NCBI GenBank assembly: GCA_902794125.1
Contig: CADBFX010000006.1
Span: 1-59,202, forward strand
From: an uncultured Elusimicrobium sp.
Lineage (GTDB): Bacteria; Elusimicrobiota; Elusimicrobia; Elusimicrobiales; Elusimicrobiaceae
Reading direction: 5' to 3'
DNA length: 59,202 nt
A model generated the notes under the pieces. It ran no database searches. It was given only the letters and a program-made list of their open reading frames with translations, and was not told where the DNA came from. Made by a program: the position numbers and the translations under genes. Every line of letters begins with the position of its first letter. Position 1 is the stretch's first letter. Positions 1 to 8,671 of this stretch are shown one piece after another.

Positions 1-1213
1 ATGGCAAATGTAATTAAACTAATAATAAAAGCCACCCAAAAGAATTGCTGATATCCTAACACGGCTTGCATTTTGCCTGACAGCATAGAAGGCACCATCA
101 TTCCAAGCGCCATAATGCCCGTGGAAATAGCATAATGGGATGTTTTATAAGCCCCTTGGGAAACATACATAATAAACACGGTAAGCGCCATCATGGCCAA
201 GCCGTAACCAAAATTTTCCAGCGTGATAAGCGTGGCAATAACCGCTAATCCGGGTTTGGCCATGGCTAAATATACGTAAAAGCAGTTGGGTAACACAAGC
301 GCAAAAGCAAAAGGCCAAATACATTTTTTGAATCCATATTTGCCGAGCAACCACCCGCCCAGCAAATTCCCGGCGATAATGGCTCCTAATCCAAGGGTTC
401 CTTTGATAAGGCCGTAGTTTTGCATACTCATAGCCAAAGCCCCTTGATCTGCCGGTTTTAAGAGAAATAACGGCACCATTTTTTCTAAAAGAGCTTCGCC
501 AAAACGGTAGAGCAAAATAAACGCCAAAATATACAAAATATTTTTTTGCGTGAAATAAGAACTAAAAGCTTCCTTCCACACGTGTACTTGTGTTTTTTCG
601 GAAGGGACATCTCCTGCCGGGCGCGGCAGTTGGTAGGCGTGCCAAGCGGCAAATGCGGCAAACAAAACACCGAAACCCGCAAAGAAAACTACCCAATTGT
701 AGGGCTTAGCAATCCAGCCGCGCTCTGCTAAAGCTCCGACTGCGGAAATCAAAAGGCCGCTGCCTAAAATCATGGCCAGACGGTAAAAAATCGTGCGGAT
801 GCCTACAAAGCGGCCTTGGTCGCTGGCAGACAGCGAAAGCAAATAATATCCGTCGGTAGCGATATCCAACGTGGCAGAAGCAAACGCTCCTAAGAAAAAC
901 CCAAACAACGTGAGTGCTAAAAAGGAAGAAGCGGCTTGCGCTTGGAAAAATGCTTGCGTAAGAAAATCAACGCCAGCACTAGTTGGGCACTTATCAGCCA
1001 GCGGCGTTTCGTGCCGCGCGCATCTACAAGCGGGCTCCAAAACATTTTTAAAATCCAGGGCAGATACAACCAGCCTGTCCAAAAAGCAATTTGTTCGTTG
1101 GAATAACCTAAGTCCGCGTATAAGATAACCGAAACAACGTTAATTAATATATACGGGAAACCTTCTGCCAGGTAGAGAGAAGGAATAAACGACCAAGGAG
1201 TAACTGTTTTCAT
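1..1213 (-). pseudogene. AmpG/PAT-like MFS transporter, frameshifted, runs off left edge
   Basis: Multi-pass inner-membrane transporter. The first 85 or so residues (LAEGFPYILINVVSVILYAD, then LPWILKMFWSPLVDARGTKR) match the N-terminus of the AmpG/PAT family, which imports peptidoglycan fragments or acetyl-CoA. That frame closes at 917, but a second frame stays open from about 965 to the window edge and continues the family pattern (SATLDIATDGYY, then more membrane helices). The change of frame falls at a run of four T on the minus strand (963-966 on plus); a fifth T would restore one long protein. The start at 1213 overlaps the stop of the upstream permease by ATGA, so the two are probably co-translated. 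The end of the gene is outside the window. It may be a true pseudogene or a homopolymer sequencing error. Confidence 0.75.
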
Positions 1214-2226
1214 TTGAATGCGTATTTCCCGCCCAGAAAATCTGCCATGGGTTTCGTGGTGGCATTACGGGCTAAAAGAATTTTAATAATGGCGGTAAGC
1301 GGTACGGCTAGCAGCGCACCTATTACGCCCCATACAAGCGACCAGAAAATTAAGCAGGCCAACACAACAATTGGATCCAAATCCATGCTTTTACCGAGCC
1401 ATTTTGTTTCCAAAATGTTGCCGATGATAAAATGAATAGCCGTCAGCAAAATAAGTGCTAATAAAATATGCCAATCAAATCCGTATTGCAAGAAAAGCAC
1501 CGGCAGTGGAAGTGTGGTAGAAATAAACGGCCCGATGTTGGGAATAAAGTTTAGCACAAACGTCAGTACAGCCAACATAGACGCCAATTCTGTTTTTATG
1601 GAAGCCAGCACAATCCAGGTGCAGACGGCCGCCAAGAGAGAAACGAAGAGTTTGACAATCAAATAGAACGAAATTTGTTTTTGAATGTTACCCACTAACG
1701 AAGGTTTGTCTGCGGTGGCTTTTCCCATAAAGATGAAAATTACAAACAATGTAATTAACATGAGATTGGTAACCAGCGCCATTAAATTGCTTCCCACGCT
1801 TTTAACTACATTAAAAATAGGAAGTTTAGATACATTTTCTATAACAAACTGGGCGTTCATGTTTACGCCGTATTTTTGGGCATGGTCCAATATCCAGTCA
1901 ATCGTTTCGTTTAACCGCTCCGCATAAATATCGGCCCCGGCCACAAAACTTTCAATTGAATTGGCAATAAACACCACAGATGCAATTACCATTGCCAAAA
2001 AAGCAACAAAACTGATAATTAAACCCAGTACGTAGGGGATGTTCCATTTTTGTTTTAATCTTTCGGCTAATGTACCGGCTACCATGGTAATAAATAGCGC
2101 AATAATAAACGGCATTAGCATGGATTTTGTATATACCAGTACGCCGGTGGCAGCTGTGGCCGCTAAAATCATTAAACAAATGTTGTTGATAGGAGCTAAT
2201 TTTTCAAGTGCATTGTTGGTGTTCAT
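1210..2226 (-). CDS. AI-2E family transporter (PerM-like permease)
   Basis: 338-residue inner-membrane protein with about eight hydrophobic segments and the layout of the AI-2E exporter/PerM family: paired N-terminal helices, a long soluble segment (about residues 75-135), then a C-terminal bundle with NFIPNIGPFISTTLPLPV and the late LDPIVVLACLIFWSLVWGVIGA region. Known members export small molecules or act as Na+/H+ antiporters, so the substrate cannot be told from sequence. The length is normal. A good promoter lies just upstream, and the gene leads a two-gene unit with the MFS transporter, which it overlaps by four bases. Confidence 0.85.
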   Translation of the reverse strand: MNTNNALEKLAPINNICLMILAATAATGVLVYTKSMLMPFIIALFITMVAGTLAERLKQKWNIPYVLGLIISFVAFLAMVIASVVFIANSIESFVAGADIYAERLNETIDWILDHAQKYGVNMNAQFVIENVSKLPIFNVVKSVGSNLMALVTNLMLITLFVIFIFMGKATADKPSLVGNIQKQISFYLIVKLFVSLLAAVCTWIVLASIKTELASMLAVLTFVLNFIPNIGPFISTTLPLPVLFLQYGFDWHILLALILLTAIHFIIGNILETKWLGKSMDLDPIVVLACLIFWSLVWGVIGALLAVPLTAIIKILLARNATTKPMADFLGGKYAFK

Positions 2227-2244
2227 AAAACCTCTCTTGTAACT

Positions 2245-2272
2245 AGTATAGCATACCCGGAAGAATTTGCAA
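2245..2272 (-). promoter_or_regulatory. promoter for the AI-2E/MFS unit
   Basis: On the minus strand a -35 box TTGCAA (2272-2267) is followed after 16 bases by TATACT (2250-2245), preceded by TGC (extended -10). An AGAGAGG ribosome-binding site lies between it and the ATG at 2226. Confidence 0.7.
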
Positions 2273-2356
2273 AAGAGGGAATCCCAATAGGAGGTGGCTT
2301 AAAAGTGTTACAATACATAAAACAATGCATAATTTGCTAATGCCCGAGGCCAGAGA

Positions 2357-3730
2357 ATGCAATCTTGGTGGAAAAAATTAAAGCAGAGAAACAAATTACT
2401 AACGATCGGTATATTATCTTTGTGGCTGATAGGCGTTCTTTTTATACTTTGCGGTAAAGTGGAAATAGCTCATGATGAAACGCACGGCTGGATGATAGGG
2501 TCGTTCGTTCCTATCGGGCAGTTGTTTATCTTGACCCGGTGGGAGGGGCATTTCTGTTTATGGTTTTTGTTAATCCGTTTTATTTCTAAAATAGGGACAT
2601 TCCCTTACGCGTTGTATTTTCTAAATGGTTTTATTTGTTTTTTGGTGGCTTTGTTGATTTGGTGTAAGGCTTCTTTCCCGCGTATTATTCGGCTCTTTGC
2701 TTTATTTAGTTTCCCACTTTTTATGGGATATCCCACTTATGCACGGCCATATGGGTTGGCCACCTTGTGTTTATTGTTATTGGCACATTATTTCCCAATG
2801 CGTTTACAAAGGCCGCTGTGGTACGTGTTTTTGCTGTTTATTTGTGCGCATACACAATTAGTGGGAACCATTGGGGCGGGGGCTTTTGGGTTGGTATTTG
2901 CCTATGATTTAATTCGCGCTTACCAACGCAGGGAAATAGCCGCCTCTGTTTTTTGGAAAACAGTTGGCTTTGGGTTATTTACAATAATTTGTTTGCTGGC
3001 ACAAACTGTTGGATTTCAACGGCCTTTTTATGCTCCGCCCAGTGCTATCCCTTGGAAAAGAATGATACTGAGGACCCCATTAATGGCATATTTAGGGTGT
3101 TTTTTGTTTTTATTAAAGAGTAAAAGAGCAGTATTCTTTTTATTGTTTTCATTTATCAATTTATTTTTGGTATATCGTTTGGTGTACCGGTTGGAATTGT
3201 GGCATTGGCTGTTTTTATTTGTATATGTGGTAGCAGCTATGTGGATTTTTTGGCAAGAGTATCCGAAGGAAAAGGCCTCCATATATTTGGTGATATTGTT
3301 TTTTTTGGCTTCTATGTGGGGGTATTCGCGCAGATATCAGTGGCCTCTGTTATGGCAGGACCCCTTTAAGAATATGGTTCAAACTCATTGGGTTATGTTG
3401 CAAAATGCTCAGGTGTTTACGTTAGAAAATAATGGGTTGGATATGCTCCCATATTTATATGCGAAAGGAATTAAAACTTACAATTTGAAAACGGGAGAAG
3501 AAGATTATTCTTTAGCCAGTTTAAAAAAATTGTACGCCGAAGATACTAGAGTTTCTTATGATAAGATTATTCCTTTGCTAGCAACAGATAGGCCTAATGT
3601 TTTGTTAAGTGACAAGGAAAGCGTTTCCTACGTAAACTGGCAAATGAGAAACTCTAAAAAATTGCATTTTTCCTTATATGAGTGTAGTAAGATAGATTCG
3701 CGCGTGTGTATTTATTTTATTACTAGATAA
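2357..3730 (+). CDS. multi-pass membrane protein, GT-C glycosyltransferase-like
   Basis: 457 residues. After a short cytoplasmic start there is one helix, then an acidic HDETHGW motif in the first outer loop (about residues 40-46), followed by roughly ten aromatic-rich helices and a soluble C-terminal tail of about 110 residues. The early acidic motif after TM1 is the hallmark of GT-C enzymes that transfer sugars from polyprenyl-phosphate donors, so this may glycosylate a surface polymer or protein; the acceptor is unknown. The gene is richer in A/T and in TTT/TTA codons than its neighbours, which could mean recent transfer. It stands alone between a divergent promoter and a terminator. Family assignment is tentative. 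Confidence 0.55.
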   Translation: MQSWWKKLKQRNKLLTIGILSLWLIGVLFILCGKVEIAHDETHGWMIGSFVPIGQLFILTRWEGHFCLWFLLIRFISKIGTFPYALYFLNGFICFLVALLIWCKASFPRIIRLFALFSFPLFMGYPTYARPYGLATLCLLLLAHYFPMRLQRPLWYVFLLFICAHTQLVGTIGAGAFGLVFAYDLIRAYQRREIAASVFWKTVGFGLFTIICLLAQTVGFQRPFYAPPSAIPWKRMILRTPLMAYLGCFLFLLKSKRAVFFLLFSFINLFLVYRLVYRLELWHWLFLFVYVVAAMWIFWQEYPKEKASIYLVILFFLASMWGYSRRYQWPLLWQDPFKNMVQTHWVMLQNAQVFTLENNGLDMLPYLYAKGIKTYNLKTGEEDYSLASLKKLYAEDTRVSYDKIIPLLATDRPNVLLSDKESVSYVNWQMRNSKKLHFSLYECSKIDSRVCIYFITR

Positions 3731-3731
3731 T

Positions 3732-3756
3732 AAAAGCACCCTGGTGGGTGCTTTTT
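3732..3756. terminator. bidirectional intrinsic terminator
   Basis: A perfect 10-bp stem AAAAGCACCC/GGGTGCTTTT with a 4-base loop and T-rich tails on both strands. It ends the GT-C-like gene on plus and the tRNA-Val transcript on minus. Confidence 0.85.
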
Positions 3757-3759
3757 AAA

Positions 3760-3834
3760 TGGTGGGCAGTACAGGATTTGAACCTGTGACCTTCCGCGTG
3801 TGAGGCGGACGCGCTACCGCTGCGCCAACTGCCC
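3760..3834 (-). tRNA. tRNA-Val (anticodon CAC), CCA encoded
   Basis: Read on the minus strand, acceptor GGGCAGT pairs with ACTGCCC, the D arm is GCGC-AGCGGTA-GCGC, the anticodon stem TCCGC/GCGGA encloses the loop CTCACAC with anticodon CAC, and the T arm is ACAGG-TTCAAAT-CCTGT. Discriminator A is followed by an encoded CCA. The 72-nt body spans 3763-3834. Confidence 0.96.
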
Positions 3835-3861
3835 GTAAATAGGTAACGGGACTTCTTCTCT

Positions 3862-3890
3862 ATTATACTAATTTTCCCGCGTGTGTGAAA
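3862..3890 (-). promoter_or_regulatory. promoter for tRNA-Val(CAC)
   Basis: On minus, TTTCAC (3890-3885), a 17-base spacer and TATAAT (3867-3862), about 28 bases before the tRNA 5' end. Confidence 0.7.
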
Positions 3891-3997
3891 GGGGCGCATT
3901 TATGGATGTGTAGCAGCCCTCCTATTTTTATATACTATGAAAAGAAGGGAAAAATCTATTTTAAAAACAGGTTACGGAAAAGGAGCCGCTTACAATT

Positions 3998-4675
3998 ATG
4001 GAATGGAGTTTGTTTTTTAACTCACTTATCGGTATCATCGCTATTTTAAACCCTATCGGTAATATGCCGATTTTTATGGAACACGTGGAAAATGAAACCC
4101 CTAAAGTGCAACAAACGGTGGCCGTGATGATGGCCCTGTCTATTTTTATTTTGATGCTTGTTTTCTTCTTGTTTGGGAATCGTATTTTGGGAATGTTCGG
4201 CATTACGCTTCCAGCCTTCCGCTTGGCAGGGTCTATTATGATTTTGCTCGTCGGTCTTCGCATGTTGCAAGGTAAAAGTAAATTTGAAAACCATGGAATT
4301 GAAACGGCTGCCGTTTCGGGTGACACGTTTGACCAGGCACGTAATAGTTTGAGCCATATTTTAGTACCGGTAGGGATGCCCCTTTTTATCGGCCCCGGCA
4401 CTATTACTACCGTTATTTTGTATTCGGAAAAAAGCGCCGATATCACTTATTTTTTAATGATGATTATCGCCCTTTTCTTAAGTGCTTGTTTGGTGGGGAT
4501 TGTGCTACTCAGTTCTAATTATATTTTTGAAAAAATCGGCCGCAACGGAACACAAATTGTGGTGCGTTTTATGGGTATGATTTTGTGTGCCATTGCCATG
4601 CAGTTTATGATTGACGGTATCGCCCAATTATTACCGGGTGTGCTGAACACGGCGTTTATACACACCGGCCATTAA
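3998..4675 (+). CDS. MarC family integral membrane protein
   Basis: 225 residues with six hydrophobic helices, the usual size for the MarC/UPF0056 family. The N-terminal stretch ending IAILNPIGNMPIFMEH is the family signature (an NPxGxxPxF motif), and the central VPVGMPLFIGPGTITT repeats it in the second half, reflecting an internal duplication. Function is unsettled; the historical link to multiple antibiotic resistance was not upheld. The start is supported by AAAGGAG 13 bases upstream. The gene is monocistronic, closed by a strong terminator directly before uvrB. Confidence 0.88.
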   Translation: MEWSLFFNSLIGIIAILNPIGNMPIFMEHVENETPKVQQTVAVMMALSIFILMLVFFLFGNRILGMFGITLPAFRLAGSIMILLVGLRMLQGKSKFENHGIETAAVSGDTFDQARNSLSHILVPVGMPLFIGPGTITTVILYSEKSADITYFLMMIIALFLSACLVGIVLLSSNYIFEKIGRNGTQIVVRFMGMILCAIAMQFMIDGIAQLLPGVLNTAFIHTGH

Positions 4676-4686
4676 CTTTGTAAGTG

Positions 4687-4714
4687 AGGGGCGGCGCAGA
4701 GCCGCCCTTTTTTT
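4687..4714 (+). terminator. intrinsic terminator after the MarC-family gene
   Basis: GGGCGGC, loop GCAGA, GCCGCCC, then seven T (4708-4714). The uvrB ATG begins only five bases after the T run. Confidence 0.85.
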
Positions 4715-4719
4715 ATCGT

Positions 4720-6702
4720 ATGTTTAAACTTGTTTCCAATTTCAAACCGGCGGGCGACCAGCCCAAAGCCATTGAAGCCCTTACGCAAGGCGTGTTGGCC
4801 GGTAAAACCCGCCAAACGCTGTTAGGGGTGACCGGTTCGGGAAAAACTTTTACCATGGCTAACGTAATTGCGCGGCTCAATAAGCCGACGCTTATTTTGT
4901 CGCCCAACAAGGTGTTGGCCGCTCAACTCTATGCCGAGTTTAAACAATTCTTCCCTGAAAATGCAGTAGAGTATTTTATTTCGTACTACGATTATTATCA
5001 ACCGGAAGCCTATATCCCTCAGACGGATACCTATATTGAAAAAGACTCAGCTATTAACGAACATATTGATAAGTTGCGTTTAAAAGCTACCACGTCGCTT
5101 ACTTCGCGCAAGGATGTAATTGTGGTGGCGTCGGTGTCTTGTATTTACAATATTGGCTCGCCGGATAGTTTCCGCGAAATGCGTATCTACGTTAAGAAAG
5201 GGGCTGAAATGACACGTGCCCAACTTTCCGGACATTTAATTAAAATCCAGTATCACCGGGATGAGTTGGAATTTTCTTCCGGCAAATTTCGTGCCCGCGG
5301 ACCGAATATAGATATCATGACGCCTTATAGCCAAAACGCGCTTCGTATAGAAATTGCCGGCAAAACGATTGCACATATTTATGAAATCCATCCCATTACC
5401 GGCAATGTGCTGGCCGAATTAACAGAGGCATGGATTTACCCGGCTAAACATTTTGTGGCGACGGACGAAGATACGCAAAATGCGCTTACGCAAATTGAGC
5501 AGGACTTAAAAATTCGTCACGCAGAACTTTTGTCCATGGGTAAAGAAATGGAGGCCTACCGCCTAAAACAACGCACGGAATATGACTTGGAAATGCTCCG
5601 CCAAGCAGGTTTTTGCTCTGGCATTGAAAATTATTCACGCTATATGGACGGCCGCCAACCCGGGGAACGCCCCTCCACGCTTATTGATTATTTTAAACGT
5701 TATGATGATTTTTTGATGATGGTGGACGAATCGCACGTGGCTTTGCCGCAAGTGCGAGGGATGTTTAACGGGGATCAAGCCCGTAAAAAAATGCTTGTAG
5801 ATTTTGGCTTCCGGCTGCCTTCCGCGCTGGATAACCGCCCGCTAAAATTTGACGAATTTGAAAAATTACTGCCTTCCACTGTTTTCGTATCCGCTACGCC
5901 GGGGCCGTATGAACTGACCGTGTGCGGTAACAACATTGTGGAACAAGTAATCCGCCCGACAGGCCTGGTGGACCCGAAAGTAATTGTCCATCCTACCGAA
6001 GGGCAAATTGAACATTTGGTTGAGAAAATCAAAGAACACGCAGCTAAAAACGAACGCACGTTGGTCCTGGCACTGACTAAAAAAACAGCAGAAGATTTGA
6101 GCGCCTATTTTACGGAAAAAAATATTAAAACGCGTTATTTACACTCTGACATCGAGGCGTTGGACCGGGTAGAAATTTTAAAACAGTTCCGCCAGGGGAA
6201 ATTTGATGTGCTTGTCGGCATCAATTTGCTGCGCGAAGGGATTGATATTCCACAGGTAGGGCTGGTGGCCATTTTGGGGGCCGATAATGAAGGATTTTTA
6301 CGCAACACCACTACGCTTATTCAAATTTCCGGACGTGCCGCCCGTAACGCCGGAGGAGAGGTGATTTTGTATGCGGACCGGAAAACCGATTCTATGAAAT
6401 TCGCCTTAAACGAAATGAATCGCCGGCGCGAACTGCAAGAAGCGTATAACAAAGCACATCATATTACGCCTAAAACAATTCAAAAACAAGAAATAGAATT
6501 AAAAGAATTTGAACAACAAGCGCAAACGAGTGCCTTTGGCATTTTAAAAGAGTCATTGCCGGAGCCGACACTTAAAAATATTAAATTAGTGGAAAAAGAT
6601 CTTGAAGAACAAATGCGTCAGGCGGCAGATTCCCTTAATTTTGAACTAGCCGCCGAATTGCGCGACCGGTTATTTGAACTGCGCGAAATGAAATTAAAAT
6701 AG
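4720..6702 (+). CDS. uvrB: excinuclease ABC subunit B (UvrB)
   Basis: 660 residues. UvrB is the DNA-damage verification helicase of nucleotide excision repair, loading with UvrA and recruiting UvrC. Visible parts: GDQPKAI Q-motif, Walker A GVTGSGKT (about residue 33), the beta-hairpin YYDYYQPEAYIPQTDTYIEK (about residue 90), SRYMDGRQPGERP, helicase motifs VGINLLREGIDIPQV and QISGRAARN, and a C-terminal UVR coiled-coil (last 40 residues). The start at 4720 matches the family N-terminus (MFKLVSNFKPAGDQ); a GTG at 4684 lies inside the upstream terminator and is rejected. No Shine-Dalgarno sequence precedes the ATG. The next gene follows after seven bases. Confidence 0.97.
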   Translation: MFKLVSNFKPAGDQPKAIEALTQGVLAGKTRQTLLGVTGSGKTFTMANVIARLNKPTLILSPNKVLAAQLYAEFKQFFPENAVEYFISYYDYYQPEAYIPQTDTYIEKDSAINEHIDKLRLKATTSLTSRKDVIVVASVSCIYNIGSPDSFREMRIYVKKGAEMTRAQLSGHLIKIQYHRDELEFSSGKFRARGPNIDIMTPYSQNALRIEIAGKTIAHIYEIHPITGNVLAELTEAWIYPAKHFVATDEDTQNALTQIEQDLKIRHAELLSMGKEMEAYRLKQRTEYDLEMLRQAGFCSGIENYSRYMDGRQPGERPSTLIDYFKRYDDFLMMVDESHVALPQVRGMFNGDQARKKMLVDFGFRLPSALDNRPLKFDEFEKLLPSTVFVSATPGPYELTVCGNNIVEQVIRPTGLVDPKVIVHPTEGQIEHLVEKIKEHAAKNERTLVLALTKKTAEDLSAYFTEKNIKTRYLHSDIEALDRVEILKQFRQGKFDVLVGINLLREGIDIPQVGLVAILGADNEGFLRNTTTLIQISGRAARNAGGEVILYADRKTDSMKFALNEMNRRRELQEAYNKAHHITPKTIQKQEIELKEFEQQAQTSAFGILKESLPEPTLKNIKLVEKDLEEQMRQAADSLNFELAAELRDRLFELREMKLK

Positions 6703-6709
6703 AGGTTTT

Positions 6710-7264
6710 ATGAAAGATATTACATTGCCTTTGTATGCTGTAACAAAAGTAGTTGGGCTGGAAAAAACGGAAAGTACTTTGTCGGTAGCGTGCGCTTTAG
6801 CGCAAACGGGCGAAACAGCCGGTACTTTAATACTTACGTGCGAACAAACCCACACATTCTCCGGCCCTCGCGGGGCGGTAACTTCGGGAGAAGGCGGCGT
6901 GTATTTCACACTTTTATTGCCCGCTCAAAACGAAGCAGAAAAAGTAGGATTGGCGTTAGCCAATGCAATTGGTTATACGGTGGAACATGCGCTGGAATTA
7001 AATACAAAATTAGTTCCCGGCGGCGTAGCAGTGTGGGATAAAAAATCCCATAAATGGAAACAATTTGCCGATGTTACGTGCACGGCGGATGGGGAACACC
7101 TATTTTTAAGTGCGGGAATTTTGCTCAACAACCCAGCGCCCCGCTTTTTAGTTTCTTCTCATACCGACTTAAAACGTTTGTTAAAAAGTGAAACGAGCAA
7201 AGAACTCTTTTTAGATGCCGTATTAGATACTTTTTGGAAGTATTATTCTTTTCTGAAACATTAG
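6710..7264 (+). CDS. degenerate biotin-protein-ligase-like (BPL/LplA fold) protein
   Basis: 184 residues, no signal peptide. The order of segments follows the catalytic domain of biotin-protein ligases: TESTLSVACAL (family STN motif), GTLILTCEQT (family AEQT), a glycine-rich stretch ending SGEGGVYFTLLLP (family Sp.GG.yfSlll), LNTKLVPGG where KWPND would be, LFLSAGILLNNPAP (family viGIGiNvNnpp), and a C-terminal ETSKELFLDAVLDTFWKYY helix. The usual GRGRRGR biotinyl-AMP loop is replaced by TFSGPRGA, and KWPND is eroded although a lysine remains. It either has another acyl substrate or is inactive. It is placed directly behind uvrB (seven bases apart) with a good AGAGGTTTT start context. Assignment is by eye; fold fairly likely, activity unknown. 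Confidence 0.5.
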   Translation: MKDITLPLYAVTKVVGLEKTESTLSVACALAQTGETAGTLILTCEQTHTFSGPRGAVTSGEGGVYFTLLLPAQNEAEKVGLALANAIGYTVEHALELNTKLVPGGVAVWDKKSHKWKQFADVTCTADGEHLFLSAGILLNNPAPRFLVSSHTDLKRLLKSETSKELFLDAVLDTFWKYYSFLKH

Positions 7265-7277
7265 TTTCAAAAAGCGC

Positions 7278-8666
7278 TTAATTTGTATCGGTTCTTTCTT
7301 TAAAAATACGGGAATCTACTAACCGTTTAAAAATGCGGCCGCGTTCCTCGTAATCTTTAAATTGGTCAAACGACGCACATGCCGGCGATAACAACACAAT
7401 ATCTCCGCGCACGGCATTTTTCATAGACAGGTCTACGGCATTTTCCAGTGTGTCGCAACGTGTGACGGTAAAACCGGGAAGCTCCCGGTCTATTTTATCC
7501 ATGGCTTCGCCGATAGATAACACGCGTTTGCAATAATCTTTCAAGTAGGGCAAAAGCACTTCGTAAGAAGATCCTTTATCCCGCCCACCTAAAATTAACC
7601 AAATGTTTTGGCATTTATCAAAACTTTTAAGAGCTGTAATAGTAGAATCTAAATTGGTTGCTTTAGAATCGTTTACGTAAATCACGCCATTGTGGTAGGC
7701 AAATTGTTCAATGCGGTGTTCCATGCCTTTAAACGAGTCAAATACTTTTTGAACGGTAGCAGCCGGTACGCCCGCGGCTAACGCCATAAGGGCGGCTGCC
7801 ATGGCATTTTCCACATTATGGATGCCCTTTAAGTGTGGAGGGCGGATTTGGTGCCCTTCGCTAAAAATCAGTTCATCTCCGTCAAAAAACACATCCGTTT
7901 TTAGTACGTGTTTGGGTTGCGTTGAAAAAGCCAAGACGCGGCTTTTTGCTTTTTCGGCCAGTTCCGCACACACAATGTCTGCCCCGTTTAGCACGAGTAC
8001 GTCTTTTGAGTTTTGATATTTTAAAATTTTACCCTTTGCTTTGATATAATTTTTCATGCCGCCGTGATGATCCAAATGGTCCGGCGTAACATTGAGTAAA
8101 CACGCATAGGCCGGGTGGAAATACGTGCTGTCTTCCAGTTGATAACTGGATACTTCTATTACCAAATCATCTCCCGGCTTTACGTTGCGTGCACAACGCG
8201 ATACGGGAAAACCAATATTACCGCACACATGTACTTGCCGGTTACCGGCTACCTGGGTGGCGTGAGCTTTTAAAATTTCTCCCAAAAGGGCGGTGGTGGT
8301 AGTCTTACCGTTGGTGCCGGTCACCGCAAAAATACGGCAATTTTTTGGCAGAAATGCCAGGGCAACTTCCAGTTCGCTAAAAATTGGCATACCGCGTTTG
8401 CGGCCTTCTTGCAAAATGGCACTTTGCGGAAAAATACCCGGGCTTTTTACCCAAAAATCATACTCAAAAACGCGGGAACTGTGGCCGCCCGTTTCCATTT
8501 CAATGCCGGGTGGCAATTGCAGTTTGTCAGCATAAGGGGCGGTTCTTTCTTCGCTAATTAATACCTCAAATCCCTCGGCGCGTAGCAACGCCGCAACGGC
8601 TTGGCCGCTTTTTCCGATTCCTAACACGCAGGCCTTTTTTCGAGTAAAATTTTCTGGATGAAACAT
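7278..8666 (-). CDS. murD: UDP-N-acetylmuramoylalanine--D-glutamate ligase (MurD)
   Basis: 462 residues, cytoplasmic. Adds D-glutamate to UDP-MurNAc-L-Ala using ATP. The N-terminal Rossmann-like domain (VLGIGKSGQAVAALL) binds the UDP substrate, the central domain has the P-loop VTGTNGKTTTT (about residue 118) and SSYQLE, followed by NVTPDHLDHH and the C-terminal domain with NDSKATNLDST and LGGRDKGSS. All Mur-ligase invariant residues I can check are present. It lies six bases after murE on the same strand, so the two are almost certainly co-transcribed. Its 3' end faces the biotin-ligase-like gene with no clear terminator between. Confidence 0.97.
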   Translation of the reverse strand: MFHPENFTRKKACVLGIGKSGQAVAALLRAEGFEVLISEERTAPYADKLQLPPGIEMETGGHSSRVFEYDFWVKSPGIFPQSAILQEGRKRGMPIFSELEVALAFLPKNCRIFAVTGTNGKTTTTALLGEILKAHATQVAGNRQVHVCGNIGFPVSRCARNVKPGDDLVIEVSSYQLEDSTYFHPAYACLLNVTPDHLDHHGGMKNYIKAKGKILKYQNSKDVLVLNGADIVCAELAEKAKSRVLAFSTQPKHVLKTDVFFDGDELIFSEGHQIRPPHLKGIHNVENAMAAALMALAAGVPAATVQKVFDSFKGMEHRIEQFAYHNGVIYVNDSKATNLDSTITALKSFDKCQNIWLILGGRDKGSSYEVLLPYLKDYCKRVLSIGEAMDKIDRELPGFTVTRCDTLENAVDLSMKNAVRGDIVLLSPACASFDQFKDYEERGRIFKRLVDSRIFKERTDTN

Positions 8667-8671
8667 AGTAA

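Noticed and set aside
963..966. Programmed ribosomal frameshift in the MFS gene
   Set aside because: No X XXY YYZ slippery heptamer with downstream pseudoknot; a single missing T explains it better.
1214..1435. Antisense open frames inside most large genes
   Set aside because: They have no ribosome-binding sites or domain motifs and mirror the codon pattern of the gene on the other strand.
4684..4719. Upstream GTG start for uvrB
   Set aside because: It lies in the terminator hairpin of the previous gene, has no ribosome-binding site and adds residues absent from UvrB.
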